Source: Nocardia sp. BMG111209
GTDB lineage: Bacteria > Actinomycetota > Actinomycetes > Mycobacteriales > Mycobacteriaceae
Direction of reading: 5' to 3'
DNA length: 64,000 nucleotides
Assembly: GCF_000381925.1 (NCBI RefSeq)
Contig: NZ_KB907309.1
Span: 1 to 64,000 of the forward strand
Shown: one piece after another, positions 8,492 to 16,986 of the stretch
Layout: each line of letters opens with the position of its first letter
How positions within the stretch are numbered: position 1 is the stretch's first letter
Notes under the pieces: generated by a model
Told to the model about the DNA's origin: nothing
What the model saw: only the letters and a program-made list of their open reading frames with translations
The model's database searches: none
Made by a program: the position numbers and the translations under genes

Positions 8492-10126
8492 GTGCCGGCA
8501 CAGTTGACCACCCGAGCACAGGTCAATGGATATCGATTCCTGTTGCAGCGCTTCGAACATGCGATGGTCCGCCGCGACGTGCGCATGCTGCACGATCCGA
8601 TGCGGATCCAATATCGTTCCCTGATAACGGGTCTGGTGCTCGCGTTGCTGTTCACGGCCGGTTGCGCGATTCTGTCGTTCATCCGGCCGCAGGGGCAGGT
8701 CGGGCAGGCGAAGATCGTCATGGGCTCCGACTCGGGCGCGCTCTACGCGGTGGTCGACCAAACCCTGCACCCCGTACTGAATCTCGCGTCGGCGCGATTG
8801 ATCACCGGGAGCGCCGAGTCGCCGACCTCGGTCAAGGACGCCAAACTGGCCACCATGCCGCGCGGGCCGCTGCTCGGCGTCCCGGGGGTACCGGCCGCGC
8901 TGCCCGGCACCGCCGACCACGACATGTCCGCCTGGACGCTGTGTGACGACGTCTCCGCCGGATTGAAGACCACCGTCGTGGCCGGACCGCCGCGGCTGGG
9001 ACCGGCGATACGCGCGGCCGCGCCCGACGCCGCGCTGCTGGTCTCCCGAAACGGCGTCAATTACCTTGTCTACCAAGGTAAGCACGCCCGAGTGGATATG
9101 GGCAACACCTCGATGGTGGAGGCGCTCGGCGTGCGCGGGATGCGCGCACGACCGGTCGGCGACGGCCTGCTGAACGCGACCGTCGCGGTGCCCGATCTGG
9201 TCGTGCCCGCCATGCCGGGCACCGGCACCCAGGGCATGGTGCACTGGGGAAAGCTGATGGTGGGCGCGGTGATCCGGGTGGACAGCTTCAACGCCAGCAA
9301 GCTCTACCTCGTCCTTCCCAACGGGGTGCAGAAGCTCTCACCGTTCGCCGCGGAGGTCATGCGGTCGGTGAGCTCGGCGGGGCTGACCGAGATCGCGTCC
9401 GTGCCGCCGGATGCGCTCAGTGGCGTCCCGGTGCTCGATTCCATGCCGCTGGATCAGTTTCCGACCGAGCAACCGCACGTCGTCTCCGCCGACGAACAGC
9501 CCGTGGCCTGTGTCACCTGGTCCCGCGCTCGGCGCGATCCGGGCGCGCAGCTGGGCCTGCTGGTCGGTAAGCAGGTCCCGCTGGCCGAGGGCACCCGCGC
9601 GGTGACCCTCGTGGACGGTGGCGGGGGCCAGCGGGCCGACGCCGCCTACATCCAGCCCGCAACCGGCGAATTCGTGCAGGTGACCGGCGTCGAGCCGGAC
9701 AGCACCCGCCGCGACGGGATGTTCTACATCACCGATACCGGGGTGCGTTTCGGCATTCCCGACGCCACCACGGCGGGCGTACTGGGCCTGTCCGAGCCGA
9801 AACTCGCGCCCTGGCAGATGGTGAACCAGCTGCCCGCGGGACCGATGCTGGACCGCCAGGCCGCGCTGGTGGCCCACGACACGATCGGCGCCGGAACGGA
9901 CACCCCGGCCGCGGCCGGGCCGCCGGCGGGCGCACCCGGTCCGGGGTCCGCAACGCCACAGGGAGCACCCGGCCCGGGGAGCACACCGCAGGGCGCACCG
10001 GGCGGGAACGCGCCTTCCGGACCGGGCGGGAACACACCGCCCGGACCGGGTGGCGCGCCACCACCGGGACCGCCCCCGAACACCGGTGGCGCCAACCGCC
10101 CGGACGCGGTGTCCGGAAACCCCTGA
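8492..10126 (+). CDS. eccB: EccB, type VII secretion membrane component
   Basis: 544 residues. The family signature is at the start: PAQLTTRAQVNGYRFLLQR, then RRDVRMLHDPMR, a single membrane helix at about 44-64, and a large periplasmic domain. The GTG at 8492 is chosen because GGAGGAG lies 7 bases upstream and known EccB proteins start at this motif; an upstream in-frame start at 8468 precedes that site. The last ~75 residues are an unusual Pro/Gly tail with repeats of PGPGS/TPQGAPG. EccB forms the periplasmic crown of the ESX membrane complex and may hydrolyse nucleotide. It leads a block with two non-ESX genes 40 and 11 bases apart. Confidence 0.9.
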   Translation: MPAQLTTRAQVNGYRFLLQRFEHAMVRRDVRMLHDPMRIQYRSLITGLVLALLFTAGCAILSFIRPQGQVGQAKIVMGSDSGALYAVVDQTLHPVLNLASARLITGSAESPTSVKDAKLATMPRGPLLGVPGVPAALPGTADHDMSAWTLCDDVSAGLKTTVVAGPPRLGPAIRAAAPDAALLVSRNGVNYLVYQGKHARVDMGNTSMVEALGVRGMRARPVGDGLLNATVAVPDLVVPAMPGTGTQGMVHWGKLMVGAVIRVDSFNASKLYLVLPNGVQKLSPFAAEVMRSVSSAGLTEIASVPPDALSGVPVLDSMPLDQFPTEQPHVVSADEQPVACVTWSRARRDPGAQLGLLVGKQVPLAEGTRAVTLVDGGGGQRADAAYIQPATGEFVQVTGVEPDSTRRDGMFYITDTGVRFGIPDATTAGVLGLSEPKLAPWQMVNQLPAGPMLDRQAALVAHDTIGAGTDTPAAAGPPAGAPGPGSATPQGAPGPGSTPQGAPGGNAPSGPGGNTPPGPGGAPPPGPPPNTGGANRPDAVSGNP

Positions 10127-10166
10127 GCCGAACCATTTCCCGAGCCCGACGACCCCGAGTGACCGG

Positions 10167-11240
10167 ATGAGATTCCACGTAGCCGCGCTGCCCTACACGC
10201 AGACCACCAAGTACTACACGCCGTGCGCGTACACGCAGAAGGTCCGCAAGTTCTGCGACATGATGTCCGGCCTCGGCCACGAGGTGTTCCTCTACGCCGG
10301 CGAGGAGAACGAGGCGGCCTGCACCGAGCTGATCACCGTCTTCACGAAGGCCGATCAGCTGGACTGGTTCGGTGAGAAGACCCTCGCCGACGGTTTCGAC
10401 TGGTTCTCCTGGAATCCCGGTGAGCGGCACTGGATCCACACCAACTCCCGGATGATCGCCGAGATCGGCAAACGCCGGCAACCTCACGACTTCCTGTGCG
10501 TGATAGGCGGTTCCGGGCAGAAGCCGATCGCCGACGCCTTCCCCGAACTGCAGACCGTCGAATACGGCGTCGGCTACAGCGGGGTGTTCGCCAAGTACCG
10601 GGTTTTCGAGAGTTACGCCTGGATGCACGCGGTGTACGGCGCCCGCACCACCGTGCCGAAGATCATGTCCGATCGCGGCCAGTTCTACGACGCGGTGATC
10701 CCGAACTACTTCGAGGTGGCCGACTTCCCGTTCTCCGCCGAGAAGGACGACTACTTCCTGTTCGTCGGCCGGATGATCGAGGCCAAGGGCATCCAGATCG
10801 CCGTGGACGCCTGCCGGCGGCTCGGAGCGCGGCTGCTGCTCGCCGGCGCCGGCCGGCCGCCGACCTACGGCGAACACGTCGGCATGGTCGACATCGAGCG
10901 CCGCGGCGAGCTGATGAGCCGCGCCCGTGGGGTTTTCGCGCCCTCGCTGTATCTGGAACCGTTCGGCGGCGTCCACGCCGAGGCGATGCTCTGCGGCACA
11001 CCGGTGATCACCACCGACTGGGGCGCCTACAGCGAGACCGTGCAACAGGGTGTGCAGGGCTTCCGCTGCCGCACACTGAAAGAGTTCACCGAGGCCGCCG
11101 AATCGGTGGACAAGCTGGACTATCAGGGAATTCGCGATTACGCGGTGGCGAAGTTCGCCACCGAGGCGATCGCACCGCAGTACGACTACTACTTTCGCAG
11201 GCTGCAGACCCTCTGGGAAGACGGCTTCTACACGATGTAG
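10167..11240 (+). CDS. GT4-type glycosyltransferase
   Basis: 357 residues with a GT-B fold pattern. The C-terminal half has YFLFVGRMIEAKGIQIAVDA (about 192-211) and an EPFGGVHAE segment with the two glutamates of the EX7E motif (E264 and E272) that bind the nucleotide-sugar in GT4 enzymes. The start at 10167 (MRFHVAALPY) gives the first strand of the N-terminal Rossmann domain; an open frame reaches 10050 but overlaps eccB. There is no signal peptide or membrane helix, so it should be cytosolic. It is probably co-transcribed with eccB and the DUF3431-like gene. Donor and acceptor are unknown; a cell-envelope glycan or an ESX protein are both possible. Confidence 0.85.
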   Translation: MRFHVAALPYTQTTKYYTPCAYTQKVRKFCDMMSGLGHEVFLYAGEENEAACTELITVFTKADQLDWFGEKTLADGFDWFSWNPGERHWIHTNSRMIAEIGKRRQPHDFLCVIGGSGQKPIADAFPELQTVEYGVGYSGVFAKYRVFESYAWMHAVYGARTTVPKIMSDRGQFYDAVIPNYFEVADFPFSAEKDDYFLFVGRMIEAKGIQIAVDACRRLGARLLLAGAGRPPTYGEHVGMVDIERRGELMSRARGVFAPSLYLEPFGGVHAEAMLCGTPVITTDWGAYSETVQQGVQGFRCRTLKEFTEAAESVDKLDYQGIRDYAVAKFATEAIAPQYDYYFRRLQTLWEDGFYTM

Positions 11241-11251
11241 GGAGAGAACCC

Positions 11252-12052
11252 ATGTCCGACAACGCCGGCACGCACGATCTGGTGATCGCTCGTTACAACG
11301 AGCCGCTGGACTGGGTCAAGCGGGTGCCCGAGAACTTCCGCCTGCACATCTACAACAAGGGCGGCCCGGATCTGCCCATGGAGATCCTGGAGCGCGCGAC
11401 GACGTATCTGCCGATGCGCAACGCCGGCCGGGAGTCCGACACCTACCTCACCCACATGCTCGAATACGGCCCGGGCGCAGGCGAATACACCGTCTTCGCG
11501 CAGGGCGACCCGTTCGAGCACAGCCCGGATTTCCTGCCGTTGCTGGAACGCGCGGACACCTGGGTCGATGTACAGGGGCTCAGCTGGGCCTGGAAGGAAC
11601 ATATCGGGCATCCGCCGCAGACCCTGCTGACCCCGGAGCGGTCCCAGGTACCGGGCCTGCGGGTGCGGGAGGAGCTGTATTCGCTGCTCACCTGGACCAC
11701 CCTGGAATGGGTCGATCCGGGTTCGGAGCGCATCGGCCGCAACTATCGCCTGCTGCACCGGCTGCCCGAGGGCGTCAACATGATGGCGCACTTCCTGAAC
11801 ATGTGCGAACTGCCGGACCTCGCCGAGGAATGCGCCAAGCATCTGATCGGAAGGCATTGCTACGGCGCCATTTTCGCGGTCCGCAACCCGCTGATCGCCA
11901 AGCTGCCGCAGCGGGCGCTGGTCCGGATGCGGCAGGCCGCGATCGGCGCCGACGCCCACGGCTACTTCTGTGAACGCCTGTGGCTGCACGTCTTCGGTGA
12001 GCCGTTCCTGATGCCCGCGCCGATCGGGGCCCCGGTCATCCCAGAGTACTGA
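11252..12052 (+). CDS. DUF3431-like protein
   Basis: 266 residues. It begins DLVIARYNEPLDWV, then LHIYNKGG, MRNAGRESDTYLTHM and FAQGDPFEH. These match the pattern of DUF3431 proteins, which look like glycosyltransferase-type enzymes without a proven reaction. ATG at 11252 follows GGAGAG. It lies 11 bases after the GT4 gene, so the two probably act in one glycan step. The 3' end overlaps the convergent eccA stop by 17 bases (12036-12052). No signal peptide is seen. Family recognition rests on the N-terminal motif order. Confidence 0.7.
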   Translation: MSDNAGTHDLVIARYNEPLDWVKRVPENFRLHIYNKGGPDLPMEILERATTYLPMRNAGRESDTYLTHMLEYGPGAGEYTVFAQGDPFEHSPDFLPLLERADTWVDVQGLSWAWKEHIGHPPQTLLTPERSQVPGLRVREELYSLLTWTTLEWVDPGSERIGRNYRLLHRLPEGVNMMAHFLNMCELPDLAEECAKHLIGRHCYGAIFAVRNPLIAKLPQRALVRMRQAAIGADAHGYFCERLWLHVFGEPFLMPAPIGAPVIPEY

Positions 12053-13853
12053 GCAGGTTCTCCAGCGACTTGGCCATATCGGCGGCCTCGATCCGCATCA
12101 GGACATCGTCGTCGAGGTTCCGCAGATCGAGGCTCTCGTCGCTGGCGAGCCGGTATTCCCGCTCCTCCTCGGCATTCTCGATCACGTTGCGGATGAAGCG
12201 GCCGTTACCGGCGATGTCGATACCGCGCCGCGGCAGGCCGCTCTGGTCCACCCGCTCGGCGTCGAACAGCTCCTGGCACGCCCTGCGCAACAGCTCGATC
12301 CCGTCCTCGGAGACGGTGGAATCGCGGTTCTTCGCGATCAACCGGCCGATATCGCACAACTCCTCCGGGGTGTAGGAGTCGAACTTCACCCGCTTGGCGA
12401 AGCGGGACGCCAGACCGTCGTTGGCGGCCAGGAAGCGGTCGATCTCGCCGTCGTAGCCGGCGATGATGACGACCAGCCGGTCGCGGTCGTTCTCCATCCG
12501 GGCCAGCAGCGTGTCCACGGCCTCCCGGCCGAACGCGTCGCCGCCGGAAAGTCCCTGCTGGATCAGCGTGTACGCCTCGTCGACGAACAGCACACCGTCC
12601 ATGGCCGAGTCGATCAGCGCGTTGGACTTGATCGCGGTGGAGCCGAGGTGCTGGCCGACGAAATCGGAGCGCTTGGTCTCGATCACCTTGTCGGTCTTCA
12701 GAAGTCCGAGCCCGCAATAGATCTTCGCGACCACCCGGGCGATCGTGGTCTTACCGGTTCCGGGCGGGCCGGTGAACGCCAGGTGCTGGCCGCGCGGCAT
12801 GCTCGACAGCCCCTTCTCGGCGCGGATCTTCGCCAGCGTCGCCGACGATTGCAGCTTGGCGACCTGCACCTTCACCGCGCCCAGGCCGATCTGCTGATCC
12901 AGCTCGGCGCGGGCGGCGGCCAGGATCGCCTCCGCCTTGTCCTGATGCTCCTGCTCGGCGACCTCCTCCAGCGAGGGCGCGGACGCCGGATCCCAACGGT
13001 CGGTTCGAGTTTCGATGTTCTCGCGGGTGGTCACCACGATCCGGAACTTGGGATCGCGCATGGCCTGCGCATTGGACTCGAAATTCGGGACCTGGGTGTA
13101 GACCTTCTCGAACATGGCGCGGGCCTCGTCCTCGTTGCCCTGTTCGCGCAGGCACAGGCCGCGGCAGTACATCGCGGCGGTGCGGGCGGCCGGGATCGGG
13201 CCGTTCTGGGCCAGGTCCAGTCGCCGGATCGCCTCGCCGAACAGGCCGAGATGCGCGCACGCGGTGCCGACCATGATGTGCGCGCCGGAGGCGAGGTAGG
13301 TGTCGGGCCATTCCGCCGAACCGGCCAGTACCGACATCACATCCGGCCAGCGCTGCGTGTTGAAGTGCAGCACCGCGCGGGTGTACGCGCACACCCGGTC
13401 GTCGATGGCGCGGTCGGGATCGTCGGTCATGGCCCGGCGGCGCTCGGCCAGTTCGTCGAGCACCCGCTCGGCCTCGTCGTATTCCTGATCGTTGATCAAC
13501 TGCATCGCCCAGGCGAGCCAGATCTCGGCCAGGCTGGCGATGGGATATTCGATGTACTGGCCGATCTGGAAGCGGCCCACCAACTGCCGGGGCGCCAGCC
13601 CGATGCGGCGCTGTTCGCGCAGCAGCGCGGTGGCAGAGGTGCGGTACAGCTGGGCCAGGACCTCGCGGGTCACCTCCCCCGCGGCCACCCTGCCGAGCCA
13701 TGCGTCGCACATGGTGGGGTCGACTTCGGTCGCCCGCCGGAAAGCTATCTTGGCGTACTCCAGATCCTTGGCGGCCTGCTGGCCGTCGACCATCAGACCC
13801 AGGGACAGCACGCCGGCATCGAATACCTGTTGCGCTTGCCGAATGGCGGACAT
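12036..13853 (-). CDS. eccA: EccA, cytosolic AAA+ ATPase of the ESX system
   Basis: 605 residues from the ATG at 13853, which follows GGGAGAG by 8 bases; the open frame extends 15 codons further without a ribosome site. The N-terminal ~270 residues are helical TPR-like repeats. The C-terminal CbxX/CfqX-type AAA+ domain has Walker A GPPGTGKTT (about 362-370), Walker B VLFVDEA (Asp425-Glu426) and an SRF arginine finger near 484. EccA is thought to separate EspG from PE-PPE cargo so it can enter the channel. It is encoded opposite to its neighbours and diverges from eccD. Confidence 0.92.
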   Translation of the reverse strand: MSAIRQAQQVFDAGVLSLGLMVDGQQAAKDLEYAKIAFRRATEVDPTMCDAWLGRVAAGEVTREVLAQLYRTSATALLREQRRIGLAPRQLVGRFQIGQYIEYPIASLAEIWLAWAMQLINDQEYDEAERVLDELAERRRAMTDDPDRAIDDRVCAYTRAVLHFNTQRWPDVMSVLAGSAEWPDTYLASGAHIMVGTACAHLGLFGEAIRRLDLAQNGPIPAARTAAMYCRGLCLREQGNEDEARAMFEKVYTQVPNFESNAQAMRDPKFRIVVTTRENIETRTDRWDPASAPSLEEVAEQEHQDKAEAILAAARAELDQQIGLGAVKVQVAKLQSSATLAKIRAEKGLSSMPRGQHLAFTGPPGTGKTTIARVVAKIYCGLGLLKTDKVIETKRSDFVGQHLGSTAIKSNALIDSAMDGVLFVDEAYTLIQQGLSGGDAFGREAVDTLLARMENDRDRLVVIIAGYDGEIDRFLAANDGLASRFAKRVKFDSYTPEELCDIGRLIAKNRDSTVSEDGIELLRRACQELFDAERVDQSGLPRRGIDIAGNGRFIRNVIENAEEEREYRLASDESLDLRNLDDDVLMRIEAADMAKSLENLLSTLG

Positions 13854-14080
13854 AGTCGAAACTCTCCCTGAAGGTGAACCGAAATCTCCGGCCGGCACTC
13901 ACAGTTCACCCTCGGTTAACGTGAAAAGCGACCCGGCACTTGAATTTTGCCACGCCGGAGGCCAATGTGCCCAGCACAGTTGGATTCCGGCGCAGGCGGG
14001 CCCGGCTCCGTCCGGCGCGCCGCCGGGGCATCTGATAGCTTGCAGAACGCACGACCGGCATGACATCGGGAGTACGTCCA
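13854..14080. promoter_or_regulatory. divergent control region between eccA and eccD
   Basis: 227 bases with no coding frame I can support. An AT-rich patch at about 13915-13950 could hold the eccA promoter. GATAGCTT at about 14033-14040 is a weak -10 candidate for eccD, with a CGGGAG ribosome site at 14067-14072. No operator-like inverted repeat stands out. Confidence 0.4.
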
Positions 14081-15538
14081 GTGATCGAGTCAACGGCTAT
14101 CGAGCCACAGCTGTGCCGGGTTTCGATTATCGGCGGCAACACACAGGTCGACATGGCATTGCCGGCGTCGATACCGATCGCCAATTTCATCCCGGATGTC
14201 GTGGAGATCATCGCATCCCGAAATCCGGATCTGTCCGAGCACGACGAGAGCGGCGGCCCGCTGCAGGCCCAGCACTGGACATTGTCCCGGCTGGGCCACG
14301 AGCCGATCGAGCCGCACCGAACCCTCACCGAGGCAGAGGTTTTCGACGGCGAACTGCTGGTGCTGCGCACGATCGACACGGTCGAGGCGCCCGCACTGTT
14401 CGACGATGTGATCGACGCCGTGGCGCGGCTCACCGAAAGTTCCTTCCACGGTTGGAGTTCCGCCGCCGCCGGCCGCACCGGGCTGGCCGCCGCGATCGCG
14501 GGCAGCATCGGCACGGCCCTGCTGCTGATCGTGGCCACCGTGCACGGCTGGGGTATCGCGGCCGGCGCCACGGGTCTCGGCACCGGCCTGCTGACCCTGG
14601 TGGCCGCCACGCTCGCCGCGCGCATGTACGCCGACACCCGCACGGCCACCGCGCTTTCGCTGTGCGGTCTGATCCTCACCGGAACCGGTGCGGCGCTGAT
14701 GGTTCCCGGCAACCTCGGCACCCCGCACATCCTGCTCGGCTGCGCCGCGACACTGCTCCTGACGGTGCCGGTGCTGCGCCTGGTCGACACCGGCACGGCG
14801 ATGTTCGCGACGCTGATCACGGCGGCCGCCTTCGGCACCGTGGGGTCCGGGGTCATGGTCGTCTGGCACGTCGACGCCCCGAAAATCGGTGCGGTGGCGG
14901 TGATCTGCGGCCTGCTGGGCATCACGCTCACGCCGCGGGTGGCGGTCGCGACGGCCCGGCTGCCGGTGCCACCGGTGCCGACCGCGGGTGGCGCCATCGA
15001 CCCGCGCGATCACGAACAGCGGCCCACCATCGAGGGTATCGGCGCGATCGGCGCGACGGCGATTCCGTCCGCGGCCGGGCTGGGCCTGCGCTCCAAACTG
15101 GCCAACGAGTACCAGTCCGGCATGCTGATCGGCATCGTGGTGGCCATCGTGACCGGTGCCCTCGCCACCGCGGCCACTCCCGAACATCGCTGGCAGGGTG
15201 CGGCTCTTGCGGTCGCGACCGGTCTGGTGCTGTGCCGGCGGTCGCGGGCGTTCGCGGATATGGCCCAGGCCGGGGCGCTGGTACTGGGCGGGTCCGCGAT
15301 CCTCGTCGCGCTGCCGGTCCTGCTCGGGGTGCGTCAGCACGATCTGGCGTTGCCGGCCGCCGGTGCGCTGCTGGTGTTCTCGGCCGGCGCGGTGCTCTTC
15401 GGGGTCGTCGGCCCGCGGGTGGACATGTCACCGGTGGTGCAGCGGTTCGGCGAGATCCTGGAATACTTCTTCATCTGCGTGATCGGGCCGCTGGCCTTCT
15501 GGGTGCTCGACATCTACGGTATGGCCCGCAATGCGTAG
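14081..15538 (+). CDS. eccD: EccD, type VII secretion membrane channel component
   Basis: 485 residues. The N-terminal ~100 residues form the ubiquitin-like domain (CRVSIIGGNTQVDMALP through LTEAEVFDGELLVLR). A long series of hydrophobic segments, consistent with the 11 membrane helices of EccD, fills the rest. GTG at 14081 is preferred because CGGGAG lies 8 bases upstream; an ATG at 14060 is possible but lacks a site. EccD makes the membrane barrel of the ESX complex and contacts EccC through its ubiquitin-like domains. Its stop overlaps the mycosin start by 8 bases, so eccD-mycP-eccC form one operon. Confidence 0.92.
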   Translation: MIESTAIEPQLCRVSIIGGNTQVDMALPASIPIANFIPDVVEIIASRNPDLSEHDESGGPLQAQHWTLSRLGHEPIEPHRTLTEAEVFDGELLVLRTIDTVEAPALFDDVIDAVARLTESSFHGWSSAAAGRTGLAAAIAGSIGTALLLIVATVHGWGIAAGATGLGTGLLTLVAATLAARMYADTRTATALSLCGLILTGTGAALMVPGNLGTPHILLGCAATLLLTVPVLRLVDTGTAMFATLITAAAFGTVGSGVMVVWHVDAPKIGAVAVICGLLGITLTPRVAVATARLPVPPVPTAGGAIDPRDHEQRPTIEGIGAIGATAIPSAAGLGLRSKLANEYQSGMLIGIVVAIVTGALATAATPEHRWQGAALAVATGLVLCRRSRAFADMAQAGALVLGGSAILVALPVLLGVRQHDLALPAAGALLVFSAGAVLFGVVGPRVDMSPVVQRFGEILEYFFICVIGPLAFWVLDIYGMARNA

Positions 15539-16952
15539 TCGCGCATCGCGTTTCCCGCACGCTCGCGCCGCCGTGCGCAGCGGGTTCGCCGCGGCCGCGG
15601 CCGCGTTGCTGGTGTGCGGGCCGATGCCCGGCGCGCAGGCGCTGGGCCCGCCCGGAGTCGATCCGAACGCGCTGGTGCTCGGCGCGCCGGTGCGGCCGCC
15701 GGAACCGAGCCAGCAGCATCTGGTCTGCTCGCATCCGATCTGGACCGGCAACGCGCCGGTCACCGAACCACCCGTGCAGAAGGCGCTGGGCCTGCAGCAG
15801 GCCTGGCAGTTCAGCCGGGGCGCAGGGCAATTGGTGGCGGTGATCGATACCGGCGTGAACAACCATCCCCGGCTGTCGCTCGTCCCCGGCGGCGACTACG
15901 TGTCCGACTCCGACGGCACCATCGACTGCGACGGGCACGGCACCCTGGTGGCCGGTCTGATCGCGGGTCATCCCGCGCCGGAGGATCGGTTCTCCGGCGT
16001 CGCCCCGGACGCGACCATCCTGACGATCCGCCAGACCAGCCTCGCCTACGAGGTGAAGGGCACCTCCAATGCCGACAAGCAGGGCCGCATGTCGGCCGGC
16101 GGGTACGGCACGGTGACCACCCTCGCCTTCGCGATCGTGCACGCGGTCGACATGCACGCCACCGTGATCAACATCTCCGAGGTGTCCTGCATCTCCGCGG
16201 GCGACAGTCCCGCCGACGGCGCCCTCGGCGCGGCCCTGAAATACGCCTACGACCACGACGTGGTGGTGGTCGTCGCCGCCGGCAACCTGGAGAGCCAGGG
16301 CGCGTGCAAGGCGCAGAACGGCACGGCCGGCTGGGATTCGGTCAAGACCGTCGCCACCCCGGCCTGGTTCTCGCCGTACGTGCTGTCGGTCGGCTCGGTC
16401 GAACTCGACGGCGCGCCTTCGCCGTACACCCTGTACGGGCCGTGGGTATCGGTGGCGGCGCCGGGCAGCAACCTGATGTCGCTGGACAGCTCGCCGGGTG
16501 GTACGGGCCTGGTCAACGGCACCCCGCAGAACGACGGCCCGGCCGCGCCCGTCGACGGCACCAGCTTCTCCAGCGCGTTCGTCTCCGGTGTGGCGGCACT
16601 GGTGCGCGCCAAATTTCCCGCGCTGACCGCGCCGCAGGTCATGGACCGGATCGTGCGCACCGCGCACGCACCGGGACCGGGCCGCGACGACCGGGTCGGC
16701 GCCGGGCTGATCGACCCGGTGGCCGCGCTGTCCGCGGTCCTGCCGGCCCCCGGCGATGTCCGCGCGGCCGGGGTGGGCCGGGCCTTTCCGGCGCCCGTTC
16801 CGCCGCCGGCCGAGAATCCGTGGCCGCGCCGGATCGGCGTCGGCGGCGCGCTGGCCTGCCTGGCGGTGCTGGCCGTCGTGATGGCGGTGTCCATCCCGTT
16901 CCGCCGCGAACATCGCCGCCCGCTCGTCCTGCCCGGCGACGACGACCTGTGA
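15531..16952 (+). CDS. mycP: MycP, mycosin serine protease of the ESX system
   Basis: 473 residues. A signal peptide (about 1-38, ending AQA) precedes a subtilisin-type protease with Asp106 (DTG), His136 (HGT), oxyanion Asn252 and Ser345 (GTSFSSAF), and a C-terminal membrane helix at about 440-462 with a short basic cytosolic tail. Mycosins cap and stabilise the ESX membrane complex on the periplasmic side and cleave some substrates. All catalytic residues are present. It overlaps eccD by 8 bases and precedes eccC by 34. Confidence 0.95.
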   Translation: MRSRASRFPHARAAVRSGFAAAAAALLVCGPMPGAQALGPPGVDPNALVLGAPVRPPEPSQQHLVCSHPIWTGNAPVTEPPVQKALGLQQAWQFSRGAGQLVAVIDTGVNNHPRLSLVPGGDYVSDSDGTIDCDGHGTLVAGLIAGHPAPEDRFSGVAPDATILTIRQTSLAYEVKGTSNADKQGRMSAGGYGTVTTLAFAIVHAVDMHATVINISEVSCISAGDSPADGALGAALKYAYDHDVVVVVAAGNLESQGACKAQNGTAGWDSVKTVATPAWFSPYVLSVGSVELDGAPSPYTLYGPWVSVAAPGSNLMSLDSSPGGTGLVNGTPQNDGPAAPVDGTSFSSAFVSGVAALVRAKFPALTAPQVMDRIVRTAHAPGPGRDDRVGAGLIDPVAALSAVLPAPGDVRAAGVGRAFPAPVPPPAENPWPRRIGVGGALACLAVLAVVMAVSIPFRREHRRPLVLPGDDDL

Positions 16953-16986
16953 CCCGCGCCGACCGCGCCCCGACCGAGGAACAGCC

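Noticed and set aside
10050..10166. 39-codon N-terminal extension of the glycosyltransferase
   Set aside because: It overlaps the end of eccB in another frame, is Arg/Pro-rich, and the fold starts at 10167.
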